NCBI GenBank assembly: GCA_018136815.1
Contig: CM030937.1
Span: 4,772,226-4,836,225, forward strand
DNA: 64,000 bases
DNA from: Isochrysis galbana
Taxonomy: Eukaryota > Haptophyta > Isochrysidales > Isochrysidaceae
Reading direction: 5' to 3'
The notes beneath the pieces are model-generated. The model ran no database searches and was not told the origin of the DNA. It saw only the letters and a program-made list of their open reading frames with translations. Shown piece after piece: positions 42,368 through 53,689 of the stretch (its first letter is position 1; the number at the start of each line of letters is the position of its first letter). The translations under genes were made by a program, and so were the position numbers.

Positions 42368-44494
42368 CGCTGCTCGCTTAGGGCCGTGGCCTCCAGCTGC
42401 ATTTTCGAAGCTCTGCAATTGCCTCAAGGATGCTCCCTCCAGCCTGATTGATGTCACGCTGTCTCTTCGCCCGACACGCACTCACGTGGCTGAACTTCTG
42501 GTGCAAAACTCATCTCTGCGTGGCGGCGGTACCAGCTTCAAATTGGACGAGCTCTCTGCTGAAGATCTAGGTGGCAACTTCCTCCTAAGGGCGGCCTTGT
42601 CCAACATGAGTGCAGCCGGCGCGGACCAGTCGGTGACGAGACAGATTGCTCGTCTGTGGGTATAAACGAGCAGGCCACTGCATTATAGCCTCGAGTATCC
42701 GTGCGTCGTGTCTACTAGGCACATCCACCAGATGAACGTGCCGCTTGTGGCCGTCAACTGGTGGGCAGATGAGAGCTTGCACACACTCCAGCAAACCACC
42801 TAGTCATGGCTGCCACTCTCGTGGAACTCGATAGCACTCTCGCAAAGTTCTGCAAGGGCAGGCTGATTGCCAATGTCTTCCTTCCTTCATGCATGCCATG
42901 TCGATTTCATGCTGCATTGATGTTGTTCGATAGACTTTGCGATGACGAGCGCCATCAATCTAGCGTTGGAGAACACCAAACTCGACCTTGGTGCTTCTCG
43001 CCCTCAGCGTCCAACGTTTCCTAGCTATTCGCACATTCCTCTTGTCATCCGTAGACTGTTGTTTTCACATCTTTCTTCTCGTGCTGTCGGCCCCGCGCGC
43101 TTTGGCCCTCCGATGAAACCAGCGGTGCCTTCTTCTGTACCCTCTCACTTTCTGAGATTGCATGGCTTTACGGCGGGGGACCGCATGCGCACGAGGGTAG
43201 CACGGATCCCACCGACTCGCAAATACATGCCTTTGAGAGCATTTCATATGATCGCGTATCGAGCGAGTTTCGCTCAATTGATTTCCGGAGGTTGGATCCT
43301 TGACTACCCTGCTCACTCGCTCACTCACTGGCCTACTAGCTAGCCTTGCATTGCCATCGCCTTGTGCGAGCCAAGGGGGCTTGGACACGGACAACGTACC
43401 GTAGGCGATAAATTTAAAAATCTCTGAAAATGGAAAATCTCCGCTACTTGGACGGCGCGAAGCAGTGTGCTTGTGTTACTGTCTACTACCCACCCTTCCC
43501 AATCAACCATCCCCCTCCCTAGGTTCCTCAAGGCGGCGTCACTAGTTAGGGGGGGCCATGCGCGCTGCTTCGACCAGTGGGGGGAGTAAGAGTAAGAGAG
43601 GGGGGTAAGAGTCTAATGATAATAGATAATAGTAATAAATAAAAATAATCTTATTTATATCCTAGCCAACCCCACTAGCTCATTGGACATAACGTTTCAG
43701 TCCTCAGTCCCGGAATCCCGCCGCCATGCTTGACGAGCCAGGTGTCCGAGTGGTACCGGGGGGCGGGGGCACTGCCCCCCCCCCTCGGGCCCGCCCTCCT
43801 CTGGATATTTGTCCCCCCTCCATTGCCAGTGCACGCACCGACCCTGCGCACCCCAGCGCGTCCTCTCCTCGAGTCCACGCCGGGGAAAACCCCTTTCGGG
43901 TAAAAACAACGTGGAGGGGGGGGGGGGCCTAAAATTGGAGCCCAGAGCGCTAATCACTCTCGCCGAAGCGAGTGTGGCCGCGGCGAGCCGCGGCCCTCCC
44001 GTCCTGGTCCTGGCCGCTCTGGCGCCCCCGTCTTCTCTTACTTACCCAAACCAGGCGAGAAGACACCGTTAACGCCGGCCGCTCCCCCCTCCCCTCACTC
44101 TTCCCTCCGCGGCGTTGGCATGGCGCCATAAACCACAGGTACGATGGCGTTGCATGCCTGTTGTTGCCCGGCCACCAGTTTCTAGAGTCACCACAGCACC
44201 ATGCACGCGATTACGCCAAGCGGGGTTCAGGAAGCAGCAGCGGTCCTTCTTCGGTTCTTCTTAGCCCCCCGTGTGGCGTGGCCCTTCCTCCCTCTTCGCC
44301 TGATTCCGCGGAGGTGATGCGAGCGCGCAAGATGGCGCGGCTCCGCGTCACATACCAGTCGAGCCATGCCGCCTTGGCTGAAGAAGAAGCGGAGGCGGAG
44401 ATGCGAGCGCAGGTGCGAAGCCGTAGGCGGAAGACAGAGGAGGCGGCGGTGGCCAAACTGTGGGACTGTGGGGCGCCAAGCAGCTGTAGTAGCC
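42368..44494. other. Mostly non-coding; weak ORFs only
   Basis: 42354-42665 has a frame (SFKLDELSAEDLGGNFLL...) that could be an exon of the previous gene, and 44310-44470 encodes a charged helix (EEEAEAEMRAQVRSRRRK) that could be a host exon cut by the LINE. Neither can be tied to a full gene. 43600-43680 is A/T-rich. Confidence 0.35.
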
Positions 44495-44510
44495 TATCCC
44501 CTATGTTTAT
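44495..44510 (+). repeat. LINE target-site duplication, left (16 bp)
   Basis: TATCCCCTATGTTTAT is repeated exactly at 47555-47570. Confidence 0.93.
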
Positions 44511-44512
44511 AA

Positions 44513-47246
44513 GAAGGGGACATAATACTCCTATATAAAAAAGGCGACACGCGGGACCCTAGGAACTATAGGCCCATCACTCTATTGCAGAGCGACTACA
44601 AGATACTAGCTAAGATACTTACGAACAGACTAAAAACGGTGATTGGAAACATAATCTCGAAAGACCAACTAGGATTCGTCCCGAAACGACTAATAGGCGA
44701 GGCCACCCACCTTTTGCAACTAACTCAGGCATACCTAGACGAAACGGGGGAGCCCGGACTACTGCTAGCACTCGACTGGGAGAAAGCTTTCGACAGAGTG
44801 AACTGGGAATTCTACCGCCTTGTCCTCGAAAAGCTTAAATTCGGAGAAGACTTCCGCCGATACGCGAGGGCCCTCACAAACTCGGAAGCGAAACCCATCC
44901 GATACATTAAGGCAAACGGAGGCAGGAGCTTCCCGTTTAATGTGGCGAGCGGCGTCCCCCAAGGTTGCCCGCTATCACCGCTAGCCTTCCTCCTAACGGC
45001 GGAGGCCCTCACCCGGGTGATAAACGAAGACGACAGCATAGACGGCATCGTAGTAAACGGAGCAGAATTAAAAATAAGTCAATTCGCGGACGACACTCAA
45101 CTCCTGGCGGCCGATTACAGCAGCCTGGCACGATCGCTCCGATGGGTGGAAAGATATGCAGCGGCCTCGTGTGGCAAACCTAACGACCAAAAATTCGAGG
45201 GGCTAAGGATGGGGTCTCTTAAAAAAAAACGGCCCCCCGCCAATTTTCGCAGATACAAGTGGCTAAAGGGAAATGAATGCGCAATCATATTGGGAGTCCC
45301 CTTGGGAGGAGCGCTGGCCGCTAAGGGCTTTTGGCGGAGGCTAGTCGACAAAATAGAAAAGAAGGCCACTATATACATGGCATTCACGAACAACTTATCA
45401 ATACATGGCAAAACAAAAGTAGCCAACTTCTTAATTTACTCTATTCCAAGGTACTGGCTACAAGCACTAGCGGCCCCAAGGTGGTTCCACACGGCCGTTA
45501 AGAGAGCCGTAGACAAAATAATGTGGACCAACACGCACACCGGGCGCAGGTTACAATGGATCAAACACCCAGAACTCCCACTGAGAAACGACTCCGTAGG
45601 AGGGCCCCACCTAGGAGTGGGCCTACTAGACTGGGACAACCACGTTAAGGCGCTGCAAGCAAAATGGGTGCTGAACTACCTAGATGCGCGTCAAGCGCAA
45701 TGGAAACAAGTATTGGATGCTTGGTTCAGCCGCACAAACCTTGGAAGAGCGGCTGTCCTATCGACGATCCCAACGAACAAAATGACCGACGGCATAACAG
45801 GCTCGAGCAAACTTCCGGCGTTCTGGAAGCAGGCGTTGAACAACATCCGCGAACTAGAACTCACACCCCTAAAAACGAGTAGAGAAGGGCTACTCTCCCA
45901 ACCCATGTGGGGCAGCCCGACCCATCCGGGACCCAAACTCAACCCATCATGGGAAAAACTATGGAACAAGCTCGAATGCAACGCCATCCATAACGTCTTC
46001 AAAGATTTCGAGGCGACTACGCCGTACAGCGTGGAAGAATGCGCGCAATACCTAAAAAGCAATGACACTTATATACAATTTAAAGGGGAATATATCCCAA
46101 AAGACAATTTCTTAGCATCATGGGACACGCTAGTAAACCATGCACAACTGACAGTATCGTCACTAGAGGATACAGAGACAGAGACGAGGGGGGTACACCA
46201 CCTGGACGGGCCGCTAGAGAACTAATGGACCCGAAGGAACCGCCCCAGAACTGCGCATAACACAGGATGGCGAATACTACATAAACATCAAAGGCACATG
46301 GTACGAGGCGGAACTCTCGTACACCGGCACGCCAATTATCGGAGAGAGAACTAATGCCCCACCAAACCTCGACCCATCCCCGCCAGCGCGATGGGGAGAA
46401 GGATACAAATCTAACAAGAGACTTGAGTACCCACTCGCAGACGAAAACACCCTGGACGGCAAGACGCCACTCGACGGCACGGGAGTAGCACAGCTCACCG
46501 CAGCCCTCCAGAAGGCGAGCCGCAAGCGCAAACGCCTCGCGGGGCCGACCAAATGGGAGGAGAAACTCCAAATACCAGAGAACACGTGGGCGCACCTAGC
46601 ACAGCTATACACGTCCCCTATGGTGACGGCGAGAGACACACACCTACATTTCAAACACATAACGCATAGGCGAGTGGGCACGTACAACCGATTCCCCGAT
46701 AGAGCAAACACGTGTCGCATATGCGGAGCGGCGAACGAATCCTCGACACACCTAGGTGAATGTACAGGGATAACCAAAATACTGGACGCGCTGAATAAGA
46801 TCGCGAGATTCACACCAAGAGCTGAACGGAGCAGGGAAGACACCATCATAGACAACCTTTTTATATACCCGAAGGGCGACGCCCCAAAAGCGCTGTACAC
46901 TCTATATATGTTGGCATGGAGATATATCATAACGGACTTCTATAGAATCCACTATGACAACATAGTTTTCTCGGAAGAATCAATTCTGATAAGAACAATA
47001 GAAAGATACACCGTTTTGTGTAAAGCTCTATTATTCGCGTACGAAACCGACTCGGCGAGAACAGCCCAAGCGGGCATGGGTAGGCAACCCAAAAAAAGGA
47101 TAGATCTAGGCGAACTAAGACCCGCATTTCACATAAGCGACAAAGGCAGGCTCAAACCCAGCGAGGAGCTGGCCAAGCTAGCCGCCAAACTGGGAATCGA
47201 GCACGCTGTCCAAGAGACCGGGGAGCAAGGTGAAGAGGATGAATGA
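44513..47246 (+). pseudogene. LINE ORF2: reverse transcriptase and CCHC tail, frameshifted
   Basis: The endonuclease and the RT start are missing. Reverse transcriptase blocks present: DPRNYRPITLL, ISKDQLGFVPKR, LLALDWEKAFDRVNW, GVPQGCPLSPLAF and the catalytic FADDT near 45085. The C-terminal part has PARWGEGY, LEYPLADE and a zinc knuckle CRICGAANESSTHLGEC. A 1-nt shift near 46223 separates the first frame (stop at 46225) from the second (to 47246). The end GMGRQPKKRIDLGEL recurs at 56626. Proteins of this type nick the target and copy their RNA into it. This copy is inactive. Confidence 0.92.
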
Positions 47247-47520
47247 ATCACTTAGGAAACCGATAAGAGAAGACACCACTAGAGGCAACGCGACCCAGAC
47301 GGGACCCAACCACCTAAACACGACCGGGAAGACAAGACACACGCGAGAGCAAGAACAACAGGCCCGCCCAGACCCCACGCTCCAAACCAGACCTCATGTA
47401 GTGCACGGAGGTCGGACCCCGGAAACCAAAGAAAAAGGAAAGAAGGGGGGCAGGCGAGGAGGTGGAGGGAGGGGAGGTAAGGGCGATGGGAATAGAGCTG
47501 GAAAGCCCAGTAGACGGTAG
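47230..47520 (+). other. LINE 3' basic ORF or 3' UTR
   Basis: Overlapping the ORF2 end, a frame rich in Arg, Gly and Thr (TRHTREQEQQ, KKGGRRGGGGRGGKGD) runs to 47520. It probably reflects purine-rich 3' UTR rather than a gene. Confidence 0.3.
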
Positions 47521-47554
47521 GTGTGTAGCCCTGAATCTTCAGATGTTTTTTTTT

Positions 47555-47570
47555 TATCCCCTATGTTTAT
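47555..47570 (+). repeat. LINE target-site duplication, right (16 bp)
   Basis: Exact copy of 44495-44510. Confidence 0.93.
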
Positions 47571-47744
47571 GAGAGTGAGTGTGTGTGCCATTACTTGTTC
47601 CTAGACAATTAACAATCGCATTGACAAATGCAACTTTGGCAATGACAATGTAGCTGTTTATGGTTTATGGTCTCCGGCTGGGGTTTATGATCTCCGGCTG
47701 AGGCTCGTTGTCCAGGTTTGCACCGACAGCCCACTAAACATGGT

Positions 47745-47955
47745 AGGCGGCCATCGCCCGCCTTATCGAGCTCATCACCTCGGCGCCAGTGCTTGCCGCA
47801 CCGCGGGCCGACAAAGAATTCATCGTGAAGACTGACGCGGCGAGCACCCTGGGTATCGGGGGTATAGGGTATACTCTCGCAAACCGACGACCACGGCCAC
47901 GAGCACGTGGTGGCCTATTACGGACGGCGATTAACGTCAGCCGAACGCCATGGAG
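47745..47955 (+). pseudogene. Gypsy RNase H fragment
   Basis: The frame reads SAPVLAAPRADKEFIVKTDA then, after a shift, HVVAYYGRRLTSAERH. It aligns with EPVLAPPRDDRPFLVKTDGA and VVAYYGRSLSPAERHW of the Pol at 18450-25466. It is a second, diverged member of the family. Confidence 0.8.
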
Positions 47956-48190
47956 TGGCACGGACGGGAGAGGCGCGCGCGGATGAGGTCGAGAGCGAGG
48001 GTTCGGTCTCGGACGGCATGAGGACGGGCGGGACGAGCACGGAAGGCACAAGCAGACAGGAGGGGCACGGGAGCGCTCGAGCGGTGGCGCTGATCGCAGG
48101 AACAAAGAACAAGGGAGAGGACACTCGCGGGGAAAAGTAAACACGGGGAAGGGAAAGGGAAACACGCGGGAAGAGAAAGGGATGAAACGA
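47950..48190 (+). repeat. Dispersed repeat following the gypsy fragment
   Basis: Matches 36480-36720 in the same orientation and 13290-13470 in the opposite one. Its position directly after RNase H sequence hints at a recombinant or processed gypsy tail. Confidence 0.65.
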
Positions 48191-48540
48191 GGCCGGACAC
48201 TCAAGGGAACACTCGGGGAGAGGACGGGGGAAAGAGAGAGGAGAGACGGACCTAATGGGGCGACGCGCGACGCGGGGAGGGGGCGTCGGAGCGTGACAGC
48301 GAAGAGGCGGGTCTCGCGGGGGAACCTGATGGCGGGAAGGAAACGCAATGCAGGGAGGGGGCACCGGGGCGTGACGGCGGGGAGGGAGTCACGCGAGGAA
48401 AGCCGAACGGTCGGGAAAGTACAAAGGGGAAGGGGCAACCCCCCTACCCGCAACAGCGATGGCGACCGCAAAGACCAAAGAATCATAAGATTATTGATTA
48501 GTTCGGGGAGGAGCAGTAGTGGAGAGCGGGGAGCGGGGAG
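48191..48540. other. Purine-rich, no gene seen
   Basis: Continuation of the repeat region. The reverse frame 48591-47734 is a proline/arginine-rich artefact of composition. Confidence 0.35.
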
Positions 48541-48558
48541 CGGGGGGGGGGGGGGGGG
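48541..48558 (+). repeat. G homopolymer run
   Basis: About 17 G. On the reverse strand it encodes the poly-Pro of the leader ORF starting at 48580. Confidence 0.9.
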
Positions 48559-48586
48559 CTCCTGCGCCCCCACGGGCCATGGGTGA

Positions 48587-48610
48587 ACCAAGTACTACTA
48601 TAAACTTAGT
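48587..48610 (-). promoter_or_regulatory. Leader hairpin (MARG-type)
   Basis: ACTAAGT and ACTTGGT pair over a 10-nt loop (7 bp including one G-U). The ATG begins 6 nt downstream at 48580 and opens MARGGAGAPPPPP, a 33-codon leader. Confidence 0.65.
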
Positions 48611-48661
48611 TCGGCGGTGGGCTAGGGCTAGGGCATTAGGATATAAGCATTATACCTACAA

Positions 48662-48691
48662 TACTACTACTACTACTACTACTACTACTAG
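48662..48691 (+). repeat. (TAC/ACT)n microsatellite
   Basis: About ten perfect TAC units. Confidence 0.95.
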
Positions 48692-48699
48692 CAGTATTT

Positions 48700-49236
48700 A
48701 TATTTAGTAGTTTTATTTATATTTATCTTCGAGGCTTCTTTTTTGTTGAACAGTAGTTGACACTAACTGAGAACAACAAACTAGCGCAGCGACTCCGCAA
48801 AGAAATCGATGGCAACTGGCTCAATCTGATACCAGTAGTAGTAGTATTTCATCTTTCCCGACTATACACAACCACCAAGACAAAACGGGGGGAGGCGGAA
48901 GGATACAAGGTGCAAGCTACCTATCTGCATCAGTGTGCTGGACCATCTCGTGTGTGCATCAGTGCACTCACAGATTGTGCGGGATGGCAAACCAGCTAGT
49001 GCAACAAAAGTTCCGGCTCGCCTGCCGCGCAGGTCGTCACAAGGTCTAGTTCAGCTCCAAAGCGCTGCTGCACTGAATGCTTGTCGACAACATCAGTGCG
49101 CTTGTTGCGGGTTCCGATGATCATGGGTGCAAGAATACGCCATCGGGGGACATCGAGTGAAATGGAAATACGCTCCCCGAGATGGCGATCATCCCTCAAG
49201 CAGAGTGGCTGCCGGGTACAGTTGGCTACTTGATAG
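48700..49236. other. No gene seen
   Basis: Downstream region of the next reverse-strand gene, with an A/T-rich start. No supported ORF. Confidence 0.4.
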
Positions 49237-51469
49237 CTAAGGTGGCACGATTGGGAGGATTCTGCCATCAGGCAAAAAGTTGTAGTCCTCCGGCCACCGT
49301 AGCTGCCGAGCAGAATTTTGAGGAAGAGCGGCGGGCTCTGCGGTTGAATACGGTGGTTCAACTTGAGAGCCGCGTTTCAATTCTCTCCTCGGACCAATAG
49401 TTTGCGTTTGGGCGAAGCTATTCACGATTTGGGAGTCCGACCACCCTTCCAGCTGAGTGAAATCTTGGCTCAGAGGCAACGATTCCAGTTCGGCTGTGTC
49501 CATCTGACTTTCGGGCCAACGTTTTTGTGGGGCAGCCGCTTGGGTCTGGGACCATGCTGGGCTCACCGTCGAGTCGGCTGAGCTTGAGGGCCAAGTCATT
49601 CGCTGCACCCCTTGGGATCGAGGCCAAGCCTGAGCCCCTATTGCTACACTTGAGCTGGCGGGCGACTCATTGCGAGGATGTAAAAACATCTGGGGTCTTA
49701 CTGCAGCCCCGTGGCTAACGGTCGCCCCCCTTCGTCCCGAGTCGTCCTGCTGCGATGGGAATGAGGCCGACACCAGATCGTTGGTCCAACCATGCCTTTT
49801 TGCCGCGTCCCGGAGCGGAGGCCTAGTTTGAGCTGCAGTTCCGACACCCCACTGGGCGGGCCGTCCATTTCGTGGGCGGGCATCTTGTGTTTGAGACCAC
49901 GTGGTCCGTGGCCCGGCCGAAGTAAATTTCTCAGCGGGCTGGACGGTCTGCGGCGGGGCATGGGTCTGAGGCCAAGTCGCAACCCCAGAGGCAACGGCTT
50001 GGCTGGCAGGCTGCGCAGCTAACTGCGTAGAACCCTGAGTCTGCGACCAAGACGCAACACCTGCCGCAACAGCCTGCTGTGCGGGCCGTTGCAAAGTAGC
50101 CTGGGATGGGAGCCAGGCCTCCACCTCTGTCGAGTATTCCTGGGAGGACACCCAGCCGTTCCGCTCCGCGGCATTCCAAGGCCGAGACCAAGACGAAGGC
50201 CGGGTCGCCTCGCCCCTGTTGAAAGGCCACTCATTCTGTTGAGTGGCATCGTATGTTTGGGCCCATGACTCTGTCCTGCTTGCGACAGCCGGACTGGGTG
50301 CCATCCAACCCTGACTGTATCCCGAACTGGAGCGGGCCGTTGGTGCACCCGCCAACGAATCCTGCTTCCGGGGCGCCGCATGGATGTTAGGCAATGTAGC
50401 TGACCCGTCGTTTGTTTGAGGCCACCCGCCTAGCATCTGATGACCCGACTGAGGAGCCCGCAGACCGCTGTTCCCACCATCATATCTGCGACCATCACGC
50501 CATGTTCCGTGCGAGTTCAACCCGTAGTTGACGCCAGCCCACACGTCGTTCCCGTCAGAGGTCGGCGGAGGAGGAACAGCAGGTTTTCTGCCGCCCACTT
50601 GCCGGTAATCCATGGCGTAAGATGGTGGTGGTGCAGCCACGCTCCTCGCTTGGGCTCCGGGCCGGGCTGGCTGAGCTGCTGCACCGTTCCAAGACCCTCC
50701 AGATTCCCTGCCTGTCTGATCTTCGGCGCGAAGCTCAGCTAGATGAGTCTCTGCTGCGGCGTGCCGAGCCTCCGCAGCCAGCTTGGCCTCCCGCTTCTGT
50801 GCCTCCCTTGCCCTTTCTAGCATCTCCTGACCGGCAGCAGCCATGGCCTGGCGACCCCGGTCCAGATTTTCAGCGAGGAAGGTGCCCGCTGACAAGGCAA
50901 CGGGAGTGGCCGCGGCGGCGACCTTTTTGCCCTTCTCGAGGCCCGAGCTTAGACTCTTGCTCGTCGAGTTGGAGAGCGGCCCAGCCGCCTTGATGATGGA
51001 GTCCGTTGAGTTATGGACAGCCCGCCCGACAGACCCAGCCCAGGCGTAGAAGTTGCGCCCGATTTGGAGGGCTCGTCTAGCGCGCTCCCGCGCTTGTTCC
51101 TCCCTCGCTTGCCGCAGCTCCTGCAACACCCTCTCGCATTCCGCCTCGGCCTGCACGAATGGAAAGGTGAGAGAGAGGGATAGGATGGGGGTTGTGAGTG
51201 TCGCTGTTGTGTGAGCGCAAAGCACAGGCTCCGGCCGGCTCGGGCGGCGCGTGGGCGCGGCTGCGTACCTGTGCAGCGGCAATAGCTGCGATCCTTTCGT
51301 CGCGGATCCGCTTGGCCGTCTGCGCCGCGCGGGGTGAGAGGGGGGGGAGGAAGGGCTCCTGATCGCGTAGAGCGCTTCGTGGAGCAACGCTCCGGGGGCT
51401 CGTGGGCTGCGGGGCGAGGGGCCGCGCGGGGAGGAGCGCAAGGGCGAGAAGGAGGGCGGAGGAGAACAT
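49237..51469 (-). CDS. Secreted W-x-Q-T-Q repeat protein, two exons
   Basis: Exon 1 (51469-51269) starts MFSSALLLALALLPARPLAP, a signal peptide, and ends RIRDERIAAIAAAQ at donor GTACGC. Intron 51151-51268 ends TTCGTGCAG. Exon 2 (51150-49237) begins AEAECERVLQELRQAREEQ, a coiled coil that continues the helix of exon 1. The total is about 704 residues. After a Gly/Ser-rich linker the second half contains irregular repeats of W-S/P-Q-T-Q type (SWSQTQ, TWPQTH, TWSQTQ, AWPRSQ, AWSQTQ, RWPESQ, GWSDSQ) about 35-45 residues apart. No known domain. The start was chosen because it gives a signal peptide, and reading from 51633 would use intron sequence. Possibly extracellular, wall-associated or plastid-targeted. 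Confidence 0.7.
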
Positions 51470-51518
51470 CTCCCGCGGGGCCAACCGCCGCGTGCGCCTC
51501 GGCCGGCTGGTCCGCCGG

Positions 51519-51552
<34 letters not shown>

Positions 51553-53300
51553 CTCTCCCCCCTCCCAGTCTCTCTGCCCCCCCGCTCCTCCCCCCTCTCG
51601 CTTCCACCCCTCTCTACTGCGCGCTCTCTTCACTCTCTTTTCAATCTTCCGGAGGTCTCTCGCCTTCCCTCTCTCGCAAGTAATCTCTCTGTCCTCTCCC
51701 TTTCTCTATCAGCCCCCCTCACTCAGCGCGAGCTCCCTCGCTCTTCTCTCACTCTCCTTTCCTGCCGTATCTCTCTATCCTCTTCGTGTAAGAGGGAAAA
51801 GGGATCCTGGTGCCGTGGGGTGAGAGAACGGACGCCTGGGCCTCGAAAAAGATTCCGAGAAAGAAGAGAGCGAGGATATTTCAGAATTCCTAGCGGGTGT
51901 ACCTTAGAGAGAGCGGAGGTGAGGATATGGTCCGGGAAGAAGAAGGGGAAAAGAGAGAGAAGAACCACACCCTCTCCTCAGAGATTTGAAGGGGAAAGGG
52001 GGGCCCACCAGCAAGAGAACTACTTCTTCACTTTGAAATGAGAAGTGGAGCCATCTCTCTCTCTTGGCGTTGGGTCGGTGCCTCTGATGAAAGAGGAAGG
52101 GCCAAAAATCAAGTAACGGGCAGCCCCCATCATCCTCTGGAAGGCGCGCGGACGTCCCCGCTCTCCTCTCTCCTCCTCTCGCTCTCGCTCTGAATTCGTC
52201 ATATAATTCTGTACAGCCAGTCCGTTCCCGCAGCAGGCCGTCGTGATTTCGTGATTTCGTGTCTTCTACTTCCTCTTCCTTCTCTTCTCTGTCTCCTCGG
52301 TATTCTCACGTACTCCTACCACCTTCTTCTCTCTCGTCCCCTTCCCCCCTCACAGCTGGCGCAGTGGAATCATCTCGAATCTTCTCCTTCTCCCGCGCGC
52401 CAGCGATGTGCCCCCTCCGGTATTGCGGGGGCAGGTCCCCCGCCCCCCGCGCGGTATCAGGGTGGCAACGCGGCGCGCCAGGTCGGCTCCCCGTCCGCGC
52501 CCTTCTCCCCCCAAGGCCCCTCCCAACCCCCACCCCCGACCCCAGCTCGCCGCCTCCGCTCGCGATGCCGACCTGCTACAGGAGATGACGCACTCCAGAC
52601 CGTTCGACACGCTACGATCAATCGACCAATCATGTGCTGCACGAGGAGCGCTGGAGTAGCTGCACCCCAGTGCGGCACTCCTTGCCATCAACTACTGGGC
52701 GTACACTGAGACCCGATGGGCATCTCCATGCCGCGCTAGGAGTCTTGTTGAGGTATCCGCTGCCCTTCCTTCCTTGCCCCCAATTCCAACATGCCCCCGA
52801 ACTTTTCGCACATCCCCGTACCGCTCTGCACGCCCCTACCCATGGGCATGCATTGAGCTCAAAAAACAATATGTGCGTAGAGCTACTTGCTGATGAATGT
52901 TCTTCCGATCTTGATTGGCGTGCGCTTTCATGCGACGCCGTGATCATGGTTGAAGTGAGTGTTGTCTATCTGCACAATCACGTGCTCATGGCCATTGACA
53001 AAATAAGGCTGACGTGAAGAAGTTGCCATTTTTGCCTTCATCGTCCATGCTGCGCCTTTTGCCTCTTCAGATGTCAACATCATGCCTACATTGACATCCA
53101 CCAAATCTCATCAACATTTTCAACCACTGCTTTGCCTAGTGTCTGAGAGCCTTCTGCCTCTTTTTACAAACTTCTCGCTCTTGATCGCCCCCTTCTGCTC
53201 CGACCCAACCCACCTTGACCCAGTCGTACGACACGATGTCAGTGCTGTGGTGGTCGTAGCCGTAGGATCTCTTGGGTTCACGCATGTTTGCGTTTTTCCG
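51470..53300. other. CT-rich upstream region, then no convincing gene
   Basis: 51518-51550 is a (CT)n tract just upstream of the ATG on the reverse strand. Several ORFs between 52250 and 53017 lack conserved features. None is annotated. Confidence 0.4.
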
Positions 53301-53388
53301 AGTCATTATTTACACGTCACACCAGCACTCGTCGTCTCATTACTTGTTTTGGATCTCTTTCAAGCTATTGTTGTGATAGGTAATAGCA

Positions 53389-53406
53389 ACTAAGTTTATA
53401 CTTGGT
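53389..53406 (+). promoter_or_regulatory. Leader hairpin, tandem copy 1
   Basis: ACTAAGT-TTAT-ACTTGGT: 7-bp stem with one G-U. The next ATG is 14 nt downstream (CATATGG), not adjacent as elsewhere. Confidence 0.6.
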
Positions 53407-53458
53407 TCACTCATACTCATATGGCTTATGGAAGCTATTGTTGTGATAGGTAATAGCA

Positions 53459-53476
53459 ACTAAGTTTATACTTGGT
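53459..53476 (+). promoter_or_regulatory. Leader hairpin, tandem copy 2
   Basis: Identical to copy 1, 70 bp further on. Confidence 0.6.
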
Positions 53477-53604
53477 TCACTCATACTCATATGGCTTATG
53501 GGGGGGGCACGATGCACGATTTACACTTCACACCAGCACCAACACTCGTTGTCTCATAACTTTTTGGGATCTCTTTCAGGCTAATGTTGTAATAGGTAAT
53601 AGCA

Positions 53605-53622
53605 ACTAAGTTTATACTTGGT
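53605..53622 (+). promoter_or_regulatory. Leader hairpin, copy 3 (MGGT-type)
   Basis: ACTAAGT-TTAT-ACTTGGT. The ATG begins 6 nt downstream at 53629 and opens MGGTSPRPLSTPPPL, a short proline-rich leader. Confidence 0.7.
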
Positions 53623-53689
53623 TCACTCATGGGGGGCACGAGCCCCCGCCCTCTCTCCACTCCTCCCCCGTTGTGGGGGAGGGGGAGGA

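Larger units (their letters stand above)
44511..47554 (+). mobile_element. 5'-truncated L1/Tx1-like LINE
   Basis: 3,044 bp between 16-bp perfect target duplications. It begins inside the reverse transcriptase (EGDIILLYKKGD). It ends with GAATCTTCAGATG plus T10 on the sense strand instead of poly(A). The same terminal motif occurs at 57156-57177. Classic target-primed integration with 5' truncation. Confidence 0.93.
53362..53501 (+). repeat. Tandem duplication of a 70-bp leader-containing unit
   Basis: Units 53362-53431 and 53432-53501 are identical. Each contains the leader hairpin. A third, partial unit lies at 53578-53630 with its own diverged upstream flank (53511-53577 resembles 53303-53361). 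Confidence 0.97.

Noticed and set aside
44190-44225. Words resembling a cloning-vector polylinker (TCTAGAGTC, ATTACGCCAAGC)
   Set aside because: The words are in inconsistent orientation, separated by unmatched bases, and surrounded by ordinary genomic sequence. Most likely chance.
47734-48591. 285-codon reverse ORF downstream of a leader hairpin
   Set aside because: It starts out of frame with the leader ATG (48580) and runs through a G/C homopolymer and an antisense gypsy fragment.
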